Shown: positions 32,061 to 45,300 of the stretch, in pieces
Position numbering within the stretch: the first letter of the stretch is position 1
How the letters are laid out: each line of letters begins with the position of its first letter
Origin: Sycobia sp. Sy_11
Lineage: Eukaryota; Arthropoda; Insecta; Hymenoptera; Epichrysomallidae
Assembly (NCBI GenBank): GCA_018907035.1
Contig: JACCIC010000094.1
Location: 310,001 to 374,000, forward strand
Length of the DNA: 64,000 nucleotides
Direction: 5' to 3'
The notes under the pieces: generated by a model
What the model was told of the DNA's origin: nothing
What the model saw: only the letters and a program-made list of their open reading frames with translations
Database searches by the model: none
Program-made: the position numbers and the translations under genes

Positions 32061-33293
32061 TAATACAATATCAATGACAATATTTCTTTTTTCTTCACTT
32101 TAACCGTTGATAAAATAGTCTAGGTTTTTAGATATATTTGGAAATATACAAAAACGCCATTTCTGACCACAATTCTTCATATCAATACCATATCACAAAT
32201 CGGTAGCAAAAATATATGTTTTGAAATAAATACAGACAACATGTGTCGTGTACAAAAATTTCAGAAATGTGAAAATTGAAAAAAATACCAAATAAATTTT
32301 ACACTTTTTAATTATTTGATCTAAAATGTCGATGTAAACTTATAGACTGGAATAATTTAGTTTAATAGATAATCAAAAATTTACAATATAACTGAAGTCT
32401 TCCGGACAGTAGATTCGTTACTATACTTTGTATTACTGGATTATGTAATTAATTTTTTTTTATTTGTTAATTTAACTCTCATTATACGTGATAAATAGCC
32501 CTTTTATTAAAATTTACACACACTCACACACACACACACACACACATATGTAAATAAATCAATTTTCGCCATAAAACAAATCAATAAATATTATTTGTCA
32601 AATACCTCTGAAAAATTCAGTATGGCGAGAATCGACTATCAAGCAGCTTCGACTATAAAGTCGCTCACTTGCACCACTGAATAAACCAATGATTTTATCA
32701 TCTGAACCGATGATTTTTTATGCACAAGTATTTTTACTAATAAGTTTATATTATAATAATTTTATATTAACTTGAACATATATATGCATATTACAGAAGG
32801 AATGAGGATGCACCCATCTGTGCCAATGTTAAATCGGGTTTGTCTTGAAAAATATAAAATTCCAAACTCTAATGTCCACATACCGAAGGGAATGCCAATA
32901 ATAATTTCAATTACTGGACTTCATTATAATCCAGAACTATATCCTGAACCAAATAAATTTGATCCTATGAGATTTTGTAAAAGTAATGCTGAAACTAGGC
33001 AATCATGTACATACTTACCCTTTGGCGATGGTCCAAGATATTGTATTGGTAAGTTTTCTAATTAAAATAAAGCAATATAGTAATTCAGTGATTTTAATCT
33101 GTCGCAATATAATATTTCAGGAAAGCGGTTGGCATTGATGCAAATGAAGGTAGCTCTGTTTAAATTTTTGTCTAATTTTACAGTATCTGTTTGTAAGGAA
33201 ACGACGATACCGTTACAATACTCCGCAGATACTATTTTACAAACACCGAAATCTGGTGTCTATTTAAGGGTTCAGAAAAGAAAATTTAAATGA
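24997..33293 (+). CDS. Cytochrome P450, CYP6-like (six exons)
   Basis: Heme monooxygenase of clan 3, the group that oxidises toxins and other lipophilic compounds, anchored in the ER. Exons: 24997-25186, 26528-26897, 27590-27927, 28756-28989, 32797-33048, 33121-33293; all phases agree and give 518 codons plus TGA. Seen: an N-terminal anchor (about residues 7-27), a proline-rich hinge (GVPHHEPIFPFG), helix C WRIAR (W135-R139), I-helix AGFETS (321-326), ExxR (E378-R381), PNKFDPMRF, and the heme loop FGDGPRYCIG with the ligand Cys460. Length is normal and no motif is missing, so it looks functional. Intron 2 starts with GC (AG|GCAAGT). Assignment to CYP6, perhaps near CYP6AS, is from motif style. 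AATAAA signals are distant (33737), so the 3' end is unclear. Confidence 0.93.
26898..26903 (+). other. GC splice donor of P450 intron 2
   Basis: Exon 2 ends ATGGCAAG and the intron begins GCAAGT. Joining to exon 3 at 27590 gives MARYTIDVI, an expected P450 block. The alternative GT four bases downstream (26902) would put exon 3 out of frame. Confidence 0.8.
29590..29909 (+). pseudogene. LINE RNase H domain remnant in P450 intron 4
   Basis: An open piece reads FGIYSDAIKSK, then LSTVTAECSVILCAL and MFIIFFDSLSVLHKL. This resembles the RNase H domain at the end of some LINE pol proteins (YTDGS, TAE, DS blocks). The D-E-D catalytic pattern is present, but the glycine after the first Asp is replaced. 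Neighbouring sequence has stops and no reverse transcriptase was found. It is probably an old insertion inside the 3.8-kb intron. Confidence 0.6.
29910..32000. other. Intron 4 of P450, no further gene seen
   Basis: AT-rich sequence with frequent stops. A slightly GC-richer patch at about 30840-30930 has no recognised identity. The short frame at 31546-31728 has no motif. Confidence 0.4.
32005..32060. repeat. (TA)n microsatellite
   Basis: TA run of about 48 bases inside P450 intron 4. A short (CA)n run lies at about 32518-32546. Confidence 0.95.
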
Positions 33294-35950
33294 ATAATAA
33301 TATTAATTTATTTATTAAGCAATATATTAAGTGGATTTCAAAGACTTTATGACAAAAGATAAAGTTTAACATTATTAGGTATATAAAAAAGGATATAAAG
33401 GCAAAAAAAATATCATATGAGCATATCAAAACAAATTAGAAGGGAATACAATTGTCAGAAAAATAGTCTACATTCGTTTTAATTAATATATATAATCAGA
33501 ATTTTAACGACAATATTTTTTCAATTAAACTTTAAAATCAATAATAGTAGTACATTATCTGTGTGTGTTATGAGAAATGTAACCGAATCCATTATTTAAG
33601 TAATCTGTAAGAAGTTCAAAACAAAGTATAATTATCCGAACCAGTAAATTCGAAAATTTCCCTTATATTTCCTACATGTGACTAAAATATTATTAATCTA
33701 TTCAATAGATACGTTGTTATTGAAACTCTTAAACGCAATAAAACATCATCAAAACTACGCAGAAATTTAATGGTAAAAATTTCATTAATAGGCTCAGAAA
33801 GTAAAAATGATCATTAATGACAGGAATAGGTTCGTAAGTTTTAAAAAAGGTACATCTCAAAATCATATATTTGAACATACATCTTGTTGAACTGACTTCC
33901 AACTATTTTGGTATAAGATTTGAAGAAGTAGAAGTGATATATCTATAACAAAAAATATATGAAAGTATGATAGTATTAAAAACAGTAATGATATCGTTGG
34001 CACATTTCAAGTCATAAGTAATTTTTTTTAATAAATCGAAGAGTTTTCATGATCTCTAAAAAGTAATACAATATGATCAAAAAATAGATACGTATTATAG
34101 AAAAGCAATGTCAAAAGTAATCTATGAATCTGTTTGAAATTGTATTATAAAATAATAAAGGCATGTGATGTATTGTTACAGTAAAGTATAGCATAAATAC
34201 TTGCTATCTATTTTCAGTTGTAAGCTTTTTAAAAAAATTTGGAATTTTTTCATTTTTGTTTATTATTAACATTTTGCACAAGTTTCATTTATTTCCGTTA
34301 ATAATTCGTAGGATACAAGAATACTTATTTTTCTACCTTGAATTAACCAAAAACTGCATTAAATGAGAGAAAATATTGCATATAGAAGCACTGAGTAGTT
34401 TATTCTATTTTCATTCTTATAATTCAATTTTTATATTAATGCGACTGTATTCTTAGCTTATATTATTATATTCTTTACGTAGACAAAATATAAAAATCTA
34501 ATCAAAAATAATAAATTTGAGAGGCTAAATACTAGTAGGCTACTATAGGTTGACTGTTAGTAAATAAATATGAAGATAGTGAATAATTTTTTTACAATTA
34601 TATTACGCAATTTTTATATACTGTTAAATAGAATTTTTTATGAATTAATTTATGTTATAATTACTTCTGATAGTTTGATTTACAATGATACCTTGTAAGC
34701 GTTATAAATTCAAAGTCGCAATAGATTATATTGCCAGCCTTTTGCTAATGATGAATAGACTGTGGGAAGAATATAATTACTTACAAGTTTAATATTTTCC
34801 ATTTGCAATTACTTGAAATTTCACTAACAAACATAATTTTTAAAGATATCTTGTTAGAGTTGAGAAAGCAATAAAATTGTTAATGTAAATTGTTCTAAAT
34901 AATATTGAATATTTATTCATTGTTTGCGTAGCAAATATTTTAGACAATTGTAATAAAATGAAAATATTTGATTAAATTAAAAAAGTATTCAATTTTAAGC
35001 ACTCCGAAGGTTTCAATCAATTAATTAAACATTTTTAAATTAGTTTAAATATATTGTATACTTATAACTCATAATATAACCTAAAATCGTTCGATCAAGT
35101 ATGTATTATATAAGAACAAAATGTAAATTTTTATAATACCAATGCTAAATATAGAATTATTAATGAAACTCTGTTTTTTTATTAATATAATAAAATTCTA
35201 TCGTTAAAAAATATTTTATGATACTCTTGCATATAAAAAGTATTGCTGTGAAGTATTATGGTATCGTATCAGAATTTTTTCTATAAATAAATAATTTATA
35301 TGTAACGAGAATTGGTCACGCCATCCGATGATCGCTATTCACACAATCCTAAAGGGAACTACAACTTCATAGAATGTTATTGAAAGGATGAATTCAATAT
35401 GTATCTGTAATTTCTTTATATAATATTATTTCTAGTATTTGAAATGTAATTTCAACCTGTGTGCGATATGATTTTGTTTATATTCCCATTTCATACAATA
35501 TTTTTCGTATAAAAAATTCCATATAAATGCAACAACTGAAAAAGAATAAAAAAAAATTGTCAATCCAGAATATTTTTTTAAATATTATTATGTCGAACTA
35601 TTGAAAAGAAGCAGAATCATCGACACGAAATATTGCTGTATGCAAGTCGTAGGAGAGAATGTGAAAGATAATCAAAGTTCGCCAGGTGGTGAGAAGGAGT
35701 AAAGTGCTTAGAAACTTAAAACTATTATTTTCTTGCGATGAATTCTCAATTGTATACGCTCCACGCTTTATGCTGGAAATAACTGTTTACTTTTTATATA
35801 ATTGTTAACTTAATATTTAATTAAAACATAAATAATAAAAAGAAGAAAAATATAGATATTTTTCTTTAATATTTCATAGGTAAGGAAAAGTGAATTTATG
35901 ATAACAAATAATTAAAACAATAATATAAAATGAAATATGTTGTTTATTTA
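33294..35950. other. AT-rich spacer, no gene seen
   Basis: About 2.6 kb with very low GC and dense stops. It includes the P450 3' UTR of unknown length. No element ends or RNA genes are recognised. Confidence 0.5.
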
Positions 35951-35959
35951 AAATAAGGT

Positions 35960-36559
35960 ATAAAAAACCTCCACCTTTTAAGTGGAGGAAAAAGCCGAGA
36001 CTTTAATAAATGAAATTAACAATAATTTGAATGATCATTCAATATTTAAGATAAGTCTTGCCCTAATACATACGACGATGCGCATTCCTTACGTAATCTA
36101 TATGCGTCGCAGCTTAAAACCTCGTCAGGTTAAGCGTTCCCGCTCTAGGTTGACGATCTTTCATGTAGAAGTACAAGTATTTCTCGAGGCAGCAGGCACC
36201 TGTAATTGAGAAGATATAGAAAGTCTCAAGGCAGCAGGGGCCTAGGTCGAGACAAAGCGCCGCTACGGGCAAAGGTAGGCGATCGAGGCCTTTTTACCAA
36301 TTATTTGCCGCTCAGGGCAACACACACTCGCACTCCAGAGCAGAAACACTCGCCACAACGCTAAAACTATATATTTAAATAAATATAAGAATTATAACTA
36401 ATAACTACAATGTAGGTATCGACAAAGAATATAATTTAAAGAGGTGCACCTCGCTCGACTAATGTTCGCGACAATCTGTTTCTTTTTCAGATTTTTACGA
36501 GGCCCGAACCTCTCGGCGCTCGAGTCACAAAATATAAACACACGAGCCCTGCCGTCACA
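35960..36559 (-). mobile_element. LTR-like fragment (possible solo LTR)
   Basis: A ~600-bp island richer in GC than its surroundings. On the minus strand it starts TGTGACGGCAGGGCTCG, as many insect Ty3-type LTRs start TGTGACG. It contains a TATATAG-type box and ends near a CCTCCAC/GTGGAGG hairpin (35970-35990). I could not find a matching target duplication or a second copy, so the right end (36559) is better defined than the left. Confidence 0.4.
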
Positions 36560-36564
36560 ATTAT

Positions 36565-36654
36565 TATCGTTTTATATATACATTCCATTATATACAAGTA
36601 AATACACATATATTCACGCATACATATACTCACATACAATATTCTTATACATAC

Positions 36655-36709
<55 letters not shown>

Positions 36710-36835
36710 CATACATACACACACATATACATGTTCACATATGTATTCACATAAATATATATACAAACATACACATAGACACTCATACTCATACACACAC
36801 GTAGATATATATATATATACATATTTAAAATATAG
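36565..36835. repeat. Complex TA/TACA microsatellite
   Basis: Mixed TACA, CATA and pure TA repeats, with a TA core at about 36666-36702. Open frames across it on both strands (up to 132 codons) are Tyr/Ile/His repeats and not genes. Confidence 0.9.
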
Positions 36836-37191
36836 ACTTTAGAGTGAAACGCGAACAATAATTGAACATACTTTGTTTATAATGCTTAGCTTCAAGAAGT
36901 TTTTACTTTTTTCCGTTTTTATTTATTGACATTATTTTAATTTATTCCTTGATAAAAACGTGATGTAATTTTTTGTATTTACTGATATATTTTAACGTTA
37001 ACGTATTGGTACACGATTTTCTCATGATGTGTACTATTACAATTACTACAGTATATTACTGTATTATGATGTTCTTTATCTATTCTTTAATAAATTTACA
37101 ATGATTATGTGGAACTTCTTTGCAAAACGAAGTACAATTCACCAAATATTAGTTATTTTCATTTAGTTAATAAGCAACTAATATCATTTAA

Positions 37192-37260
<69 letters not shown>
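37192..37260. repeat. (TA)n microsatellite
   Basis: Pure TA run of about 66 bases, the longest in the window. Confidence 0.95.
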
Positions 37261-37261
<1 letters not shown>

Positions 37262-39340
37262 AATAACCAATTCTATAAACTATTATTTTGAATTTAGGCA
37301 TCAAAGGCAATATATGTTCTTGCAAAAATTCTTCCTTTAATTATCGACTCAGTGTTTTGTAATTTGTAAGAATGACGCTGAGTGTTATGCTCCAACTGAA
37401 AATATAGTTATAAACGTATTCACTGCTCAATGTGTATGATGTAGAACGTATTTGTTGCCAATCAATTGAAAAATAGCATTGTAGTAATTACAAATTACAA
37501 TAGTATTTATGTGACAAAGCTCGAAATTGCTGTTTCTGTACGAATGCGCGTTAAATTATTCCACGAATCTTTTCTCGAATGTTGAAAAAATTATCGTGAA
37601 AATAGTTACATAATAATAAGGAAAATGTATTTAATTATTTCAATGTGGAGTATACAATATGCGCTTTTTTGCAAATATCGTTGTAGTATTGATAAATGGT
37701 TATAATCAACCCAACAATAATTCATATTCATACATTGTTAGCTTAAAATTTTTTCTGCCCTTGTCAGTGAATGAGCTCATTGAAAGTTGTTGATATTCAA
37801 GCACTTAAGATAAAAACATCGGTTCTCACAGGAACTTACCCTGAAAAGGAACCGGAGGGGCTCGAAACATCGGACTTTACGGAAACAAAAATTTTGATTT
37901 TAATATTTTGAATTTTATATCTCAGATTTTACGTGGGTAATTATATCACTATATTAGTTTGCGGAAAAGACTGTAGGATGGATAACAAGATTTATTAGTT
38001 TATTTAAAAATAATTATAAGTTAATCGATCTCTTAAAAGTCAAAAGTTCGCTGAGGAAAATAATAAATCTAATACACCTCTAGACCTAGACAATCGGCTG
38101 ATCTTATCAATAAGATGATTAGTCGTCGAAACTGGACTAATATTAGTTATTAGATATCTATTATATATTATTAATATTATAATTAATATTGTAACATATA
38201 ATGGAAAATATAAAATAACGTACATAAAAAATATGAATAATTCCATAAAAAAATATCAATAATTATTACATGAAAATATTATCCTTATTTAAAGTAAAAA
38301 CAAGCCGAAGAAAATAGGATGAAGACCTGAAATTGTTCAATTATTCATCTTATTACGTACAATAAAATTCAAAACTACAGAAACTCATCCACTAAATGGT
38401 TCATTTCGATATCACAGTAATTTGTTATTTTCTAACCACATTAAGATTGACGACCTTGTACTTAAATCAGAAACTGATATTTTAAAATAGGTCCAACCTC
38501 GTTTCAGATGTTTGCAATTCAAATATTAATTATATGCAATTGATTACTAATCTCAAAACATACGTATTAAATGTAAATTTATACGTCCAAAACATTTCTA
38601 TGTTGTTTTCCATAAAAAAAATACATTTTTATCAATTTAATAATAATTGTGTCCCAATTGTAAGCGAAAAAATTATAAACACACAAGATAAAAGTGATCA
38701 TGTAGAAAATGAAAAAGTTAAATATCTATATAGAGTTTTTAACTTTTGATTACTATTTAGTCATACTACTTTTTATTTTCTAATATTATTATTGAATTTA
38801 TACATATCTTGAATATCTTGAGAATGATTTAACAGTTTAAACTGCAGTTGGTAAATAAATTAATTAATGAAAAAATATTTGATTATTTTTTCATTTAATC
38901 AATTGCTTCGTGGTTTATTAAAAATATCAGTTACAGAATCGAAGATAGTACATTTTAAATAAGCATTTTAATTTATTTTCTCTTAATTATCAGATTCATT
39001 TAGACTCAAAACATTATTCTGACCAGATTGATACTTTAAAAATATAAATATCTATAGTAATAATATAGTTCTTCAAAACAATTACTATATATGCCAAAAT
39101 TATTTCTAAGGGGATCATAGTGGAATGTAATTTACAAATGCTACGAACAAATAAAGTCGATGACTGTTACGTTTCGAAGTATTTAGGCTAAATTAATGGA
39201 GGGCTTATACTCCTATATGTGTACAGATCGTTGCTACATTAATCAAGGAAGTCATTGCGCGTTAGCTATATATGATAAGGCGATAAGACCCGAATAAAAA
39301 TCAGCATCTCAACAGAAATTATGTTAAATGGTATGCGGCC
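37261..39340. other. Spacer upstream of spaetzle-like gene
   Basis: AT-rich with stops in all frames and no gene recognised. A GC-richer patch at about 37820-37890 (GGAACTTACCCTGAAAAGGA) has no identity I can give. Confidence 0.45.
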
Positions 39341-39448
39341 TCTCAACCGGAGACACTAATATCTTCGCGTTTGTTGGACGTTAATAATCGTGTATCGTCA
39401 TTTTTCATCAGTTTTATCAAGCTTTTATTGGCGAATCAAGAGGCCAAC

Positions 39449-40356
39449 ATGGTTTACAATACGTTTTTAGTGCATTTTTTTTCACCCACTGTTCTGGTGA
39501 CGATATACGCCGTAAGTTAACTTTGTTTTTATGCGCATTGCTGTTATTGTGAATGATGATGAAACGTGTGAATATGTATAAAAGTAAAAAATAATTAGGA
39601 GTGATTTATGTCATATAAAAATAAAAAGAAGAAGAGAAATGCATTAATCGGAATATAATGTTAGAAGTATAGATGTAGTATTTTATGCTTAACTGGACTG
39701 ATTGATACTTTTATTTTTTTTCTATTGTTTTTCTGCATATTTTTTCAATTTTTCTTTCCGACATATTATGTTTTTTTTGCCATGTTTAATAATTTCTATT
39801 TAGTTATAAATATTACAAAAATGTTGAACATTATATTCAGTTATTTTATACTGATTAATTATTTTAATGGCTCTTCAGTGCGCATGATTTTTTTCTGTGG
39901 ATTGACATATTTTATATTATTATAGATAATATTTCATGAATATTTAAACTTATGTATGTTAAAAGTAAATAGTCTATACTTGCTAACAATAAAATTAGAC
40001 ACTACATGTTCAATTAAATTAAAATATAAATATATTTTAAAAACTTATATTACAATAAGTCTAATAATATTATATTGTATTCTATAGTTTTAATATACTC
40101 AATTAAAGTAGAAGAATATATTAAATAAATTTGAGTAATACATGATAAGCAAAGTTTCAGATGGTTTATTGGACGAATTACTTTGCAGTAATATTCGTTT
40201 CAGTATTTTCTTAACTATAAGTTTCCTCTTATAATTTCATACACAATTGTAACTATCACTAATTATATAATTCTATATGATTAGTGATCTTTTCAAAAAA
40301 GCTCTAATTTAGCTCTTATACATTGCTAACGAAATTATTAAAATTTTAAGAAAAAA

Positions 40357-40413
<57 letters not shown>

Positions 40414-42296
40414 TAGAATGGTATCGTGCTTTCTTTATTATTAAATCATTTATCTACAACCACGAAAAGCGCTGTTTTTATAAGACGCTCAAATTTTTTT
40501 GTTACTTAACTTATCAAGTAAAAAAGTTTTTTCGTCAGAAAAAAATTGGAAAATTTTATAAATTCATTTGTCAATATTTGTTACATTTTTTAATCTTGAA
40601 TTATTTCGTCTTAGCCTTTTTATTCTTGCTCTTATAAACTGTTACATACAATCATGTTAAATAGAAGTATCTTTCGAAAAGAGTTGTAGTTTTCTTCTGT
40701 ATCAATTTATTTTTCATCTTTCTGAATTATTTTTTCTAATATAGATTTATCTAATATAGAATCTGTAATAATAAATAATATTGGAAGTAGTCCATTATTG
40801 TACAGGAACTATAATAATGTAACTATTACTATGTTTAAAGACACTTTTACTCAGTATCGTAGTTTAAGATCACAGGGCCCTACGCCTACAATAACATGAG
40901 GTCGAAAGATATATGGCAGTTTTGGTAAATCCAAAACTAGACTAAATTTGTGGAAAACCAGAGATACGAGCCCATAGAAAATTTTATCGATACCAAACAT
41001 AAATACGAAACTGTTAGCCCCCCCCCCCCAACGAAGCTATCCGATTATATATCATTTTCCGAAAAATATATGTCAATTATCATAAATTTCTTAATTATGT
41101 GAAGAGAAAGCTTAAAAAAACGAATGTCTGATGTACAATGATAAAAAATTCGAGATCGCATCGCTAAAATTTTTATTTTGGTTGATGTTCTTTTTTCTAT
41201 TAACTTTCCTAGATGTTTTAGACGTTAAATAAATTTATTTGATTTTTAAATTTCCTTGAATTTGGTTTCTATATTATTTATGTTATTCTATGCAAGGTAT
41301 TAATTCAATTTCAGGGATTCTAAGTTTGAATTGGAAAATCCATTGGGTAGGGGGGTAGCAAACAGAAAATCGTTGAAATGATGTCTCTGTCAGAATGTAT
41401 AAATTAACGCAAATAGAGTAAAACTATTAACCATTTATCATTTAATTTAATATTTAATTTCTTTTACGCAGTACTCATTGCTTTATATAATTGATTGTAT
41501 ATATACAATAGCGGATTAAGCTATCCGTCAAGGCCGCAGCTTTAGAAATGATAGTAAAGTAATACTTCCTTGAATTGTTATCCAGACACATTTCACAATT
41601 GGTCAGATATTCCAAAGTATAGAATGAATTGAATGAAAGTTTTTGATTTTGTACAAAACTGCAATTTGTAGGTCTAAAAGATATTAACAAATTAATATCA
41701 CAATATTAATAGGCGAACAGAGTTTTAGTTTATGCCGGTTTATGCAATATCGGCCCCAATACTCGTTAGCTTCTCACGTGATTGGATTGAAAATCAAAAC
41801 TAACTTCGTGTAGGGAAAGAAATGCTATTAAAATTCAAAATGATTTTTCAGTGTTTGTGCTAATGTAAATGTTGCTATTGCAATCGCTTTACATTTATTA
41901 ATAAGAATTTTATTTTTCTTATTTTTTCAAAATATCTTTTTAAATAACAATATTTTTTCCAACTTCTACCGAATCTTTCATATCATATATGTTTATGGGA
42001 TTAAAGTTTTGTGCATCTTATTAAATAAATTGTGTATATAATACACAAATAACAATATTTACAGCATATAGAGTCAAAGAGTTGATATTTTTCGTTATTT
42101 ATGAAGATTTTAATGCAATTTTTTCGCTCGTGCATGAAAAGGCAAAATGTAATAGATTTTTAATTTATATATACGTAAGATTTTTCAAAGACTCGGCTTT
42201 CGGAGATGACAGAAATAACGTGCTTTATAATACGTTTTCTATACCTAACGCCAGGCGCAGAGGCACTGTCGTCGTAGGCTTCCTTATTTTCCACAA

Positions 42297-42359
<63 letters not shown>

Positions 42360-45300
42360 TCCGCTGCATTATTCTAAAGTGTATTATAAAGATAGAAGGG
42401 ATGCGCCCTGTTAAAAAGTTAATTCACCAATCACAGAATTTGTGCAAGAGAGATGGAATAGTTAAAAGGTAATTTTTTTCACGCTACGAAAACTGCCCTA
42501 CGTCTCTTCATTTAACACTTCATTTAACGTAGGTTGTTACAGTTCATTGCATGTCGAATCAAGTCACCTCTATGAAAATATATTATGTAAAGATCATTGT
42601 GTTAATAATAGTTACTAATATAATTTTAAACAAATACATTGAAATTCTTGATATTTACTAAATAGCATATAATAAAGAACACGCGCGCGACATCGTTCTA
42701 CGCATTTGAATCAAAACTATAGATGAGAAAACAGTGAATATCTTTAATACAGATGCAAAAAGACATAAACATTGGGACGATAAAAGGCCAATGAACAAAA
42801 AGCGTACATGCAATATTCTTCCATTTGTATATTTAAAGTATGAAAGTAAAAAATTTGGTTATAAAAAATTGCGATGCTTAATTTATTTATTTTAATTTAC
42901 TTAGTATACGATAAAGAATAAGAAAATAATTTAAAATTGCTATTGATGAAAAGTTGTTCTAGAGTGGAGCAAATAGTTATGAAAATTATAATAGCTCAAA
43001 AAAAATAACTAAAAAAATACGTAAAAAATTAGTTTTAGTTTTGAAATTCTTATCTTATAACGGGAGTATCGCCCCATCGAATAATAAATTATCATCAATA
43101 AACGAAAAATGTATTTAATATCATTAATAAAATTATTGTGTATTTTTATTTTTATTTAAACGGACCCTTGCTTCCTTTATGTTCAACAAAGGACTGTATT
43201 TTAGAGCAGTGTTTAATTTTGATCCATCTTACACACATTTATACACATTTTTCCATTTTGAATGATTTTCAATGACTTGAAAAACATACGTTTCCATCCT
43301 AAATTCTAATTTTACATATCATTCTGCCAATGAAATTTAAATTTATATTAGTACTCGCTATAGTTTCAACACATTTATTTTTAATTTTTACAAAAATTTA
43401 TAGATCTAAACAGAAAAAAAATTTAATTAATTATAAGTAATTATATAAATCTTTTCAACATTTTTGTAATATGCACACATTTCATGCAATTAATAATAGA
43501 ATAATGAATCATTATAGATCATATTGATTTTTATTAAATCAGCTGCAGATTGCTTTTTCTCGATCATTAATTGCTGGTCTTCAATGCAAATATATAGTTA
43601 ATGCGAGGACAATATCGAAAACTTAAAGTAATTTTTAAAGATATTAGCATGAATTTTATTTTTAGCAATGAAAAATTATACTTATCTATACATTATTTGT
43701 TTAATACAGTCAACGTTATCTATAATAATTGGTTAATTAATAAATTTAATAAATTTAATAATTAATAAATTTTAATAAATTTAAGGGAATAATCAAAATA
43801 TAATTCTCTTTGCATGTAATTATTGGCTGCGCACACAGGGTGATACTCGCATATATTATATATCATAATTCGTAAGGCTCTCGGATAATTTCACTAAATT
43901 ATGAACAAATTATTTCATTAAAAGTAATTTTAGTATGACACATAACGGTGCCATACATTAGTACAATTATCAAAATTTGATATAGATTAGTATTTTTAAA
44001 TCGCATTTTTCACTTTTTTACTTTATTTAATGTCGTTCTGCTCATAAAATTATAATAATAATGCTAATAATGCGAATCAGCGGCATAGGTGTACGATGTG
44101 TTTGTAAACAATACGCGTCTAAATTTGTACCGCGGTGCTTGTATCACGCGTCTGAGACAGAGACTTGAACTCGCCGCGCCCGAATTATCAGTACTCCGCT
44201 ATTAGCGGTCGAGTCATCGTAGGCCTCTATGATCCGAATTTGTAAATATATGCCATGTTTATCATCCTGATTATTTTTCAGATTTTTATTGAGATAATTT
44301 ATGTCGCTGCTGATCAGAAATACAATACCTATGTAAGGAATTCATCAAGCAGCTCGCAATACAAAGTAATTTCTTTTATTATTGATTTTTTTCCGAATAG
44401 TCAAACCGAGTCCATAATCTACGTAACATTATTCTTTTTGCATAAATTTAGGCCCCATCTCCGGTTTCCGACGATACGTTTTCAAATTTGGTCGAAGTTA
44501 ATAATTATTATGACGATATAAACAAAGAAACTTATGAAACGGCTGGCTACCCGTATAAGAAAATATTGGAGGCAATCAGTAGATTAAACATTAATGATAC
44601 ATCTTATACGGTACATAAAACGACTATCACTTTAAAAAGCTTACGATTTTTCTTTATTAGAATATATAGAACTATTTTATATTTATCGCAGACGCGGGAT
44701 TATGTACCTTCCTACATACAGTCCCCGGAACGGAAGTATTCAGTAGCCAAGGAGATGAGCATCAGGTATGAAAACACTTTTTGATTTTAAATTTAAATGC
44801 ACTAATGTATAATAATAATGCAATCCGTATTACTTAATCTTTCTTTACTTTCAATTTAGCTCTGAATAATTCTTGCATTTACATATAATTTATAGGTATC
44901 AGTTTGTATACTTTTAGGTAAAAGCCAAACTTTCTATTCCAATGTAAGATTGTTTAAATGCTCGGGTTCAAAAAAATGCGGTCGTTTTTAATTTTTTGAA
45001 GAAATTTTTCAAAAAATCAACGACCCATTGGGACGTAAGTTTCAAATCGCATACCCATTGATCACCATTCCACCCACAGTACTATATGCGATAAAATTCT
45101 AATTCGAAGCGTCGAGAAATATAATTTTAACACGAGCAAGTAAGTATAGGTATTAACATTCTAATTTAAAATCTTAAGCAAAATCATGCCAATTTATATT
45201 CATCCGCGGCGCGCATTTCTATTAAACAGTATATATTAATAATATTAATTATATAGCGCTATAACAGTCGTGTGTGATTTAGTCTACTTTATTATATAAT

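Noticed and set aside
36444..36858. 132-codon and 123-codon frames on opposite strands
   Set aside because: They are TA/TACA microsatellite translations rich in Tyr, Ile and His.
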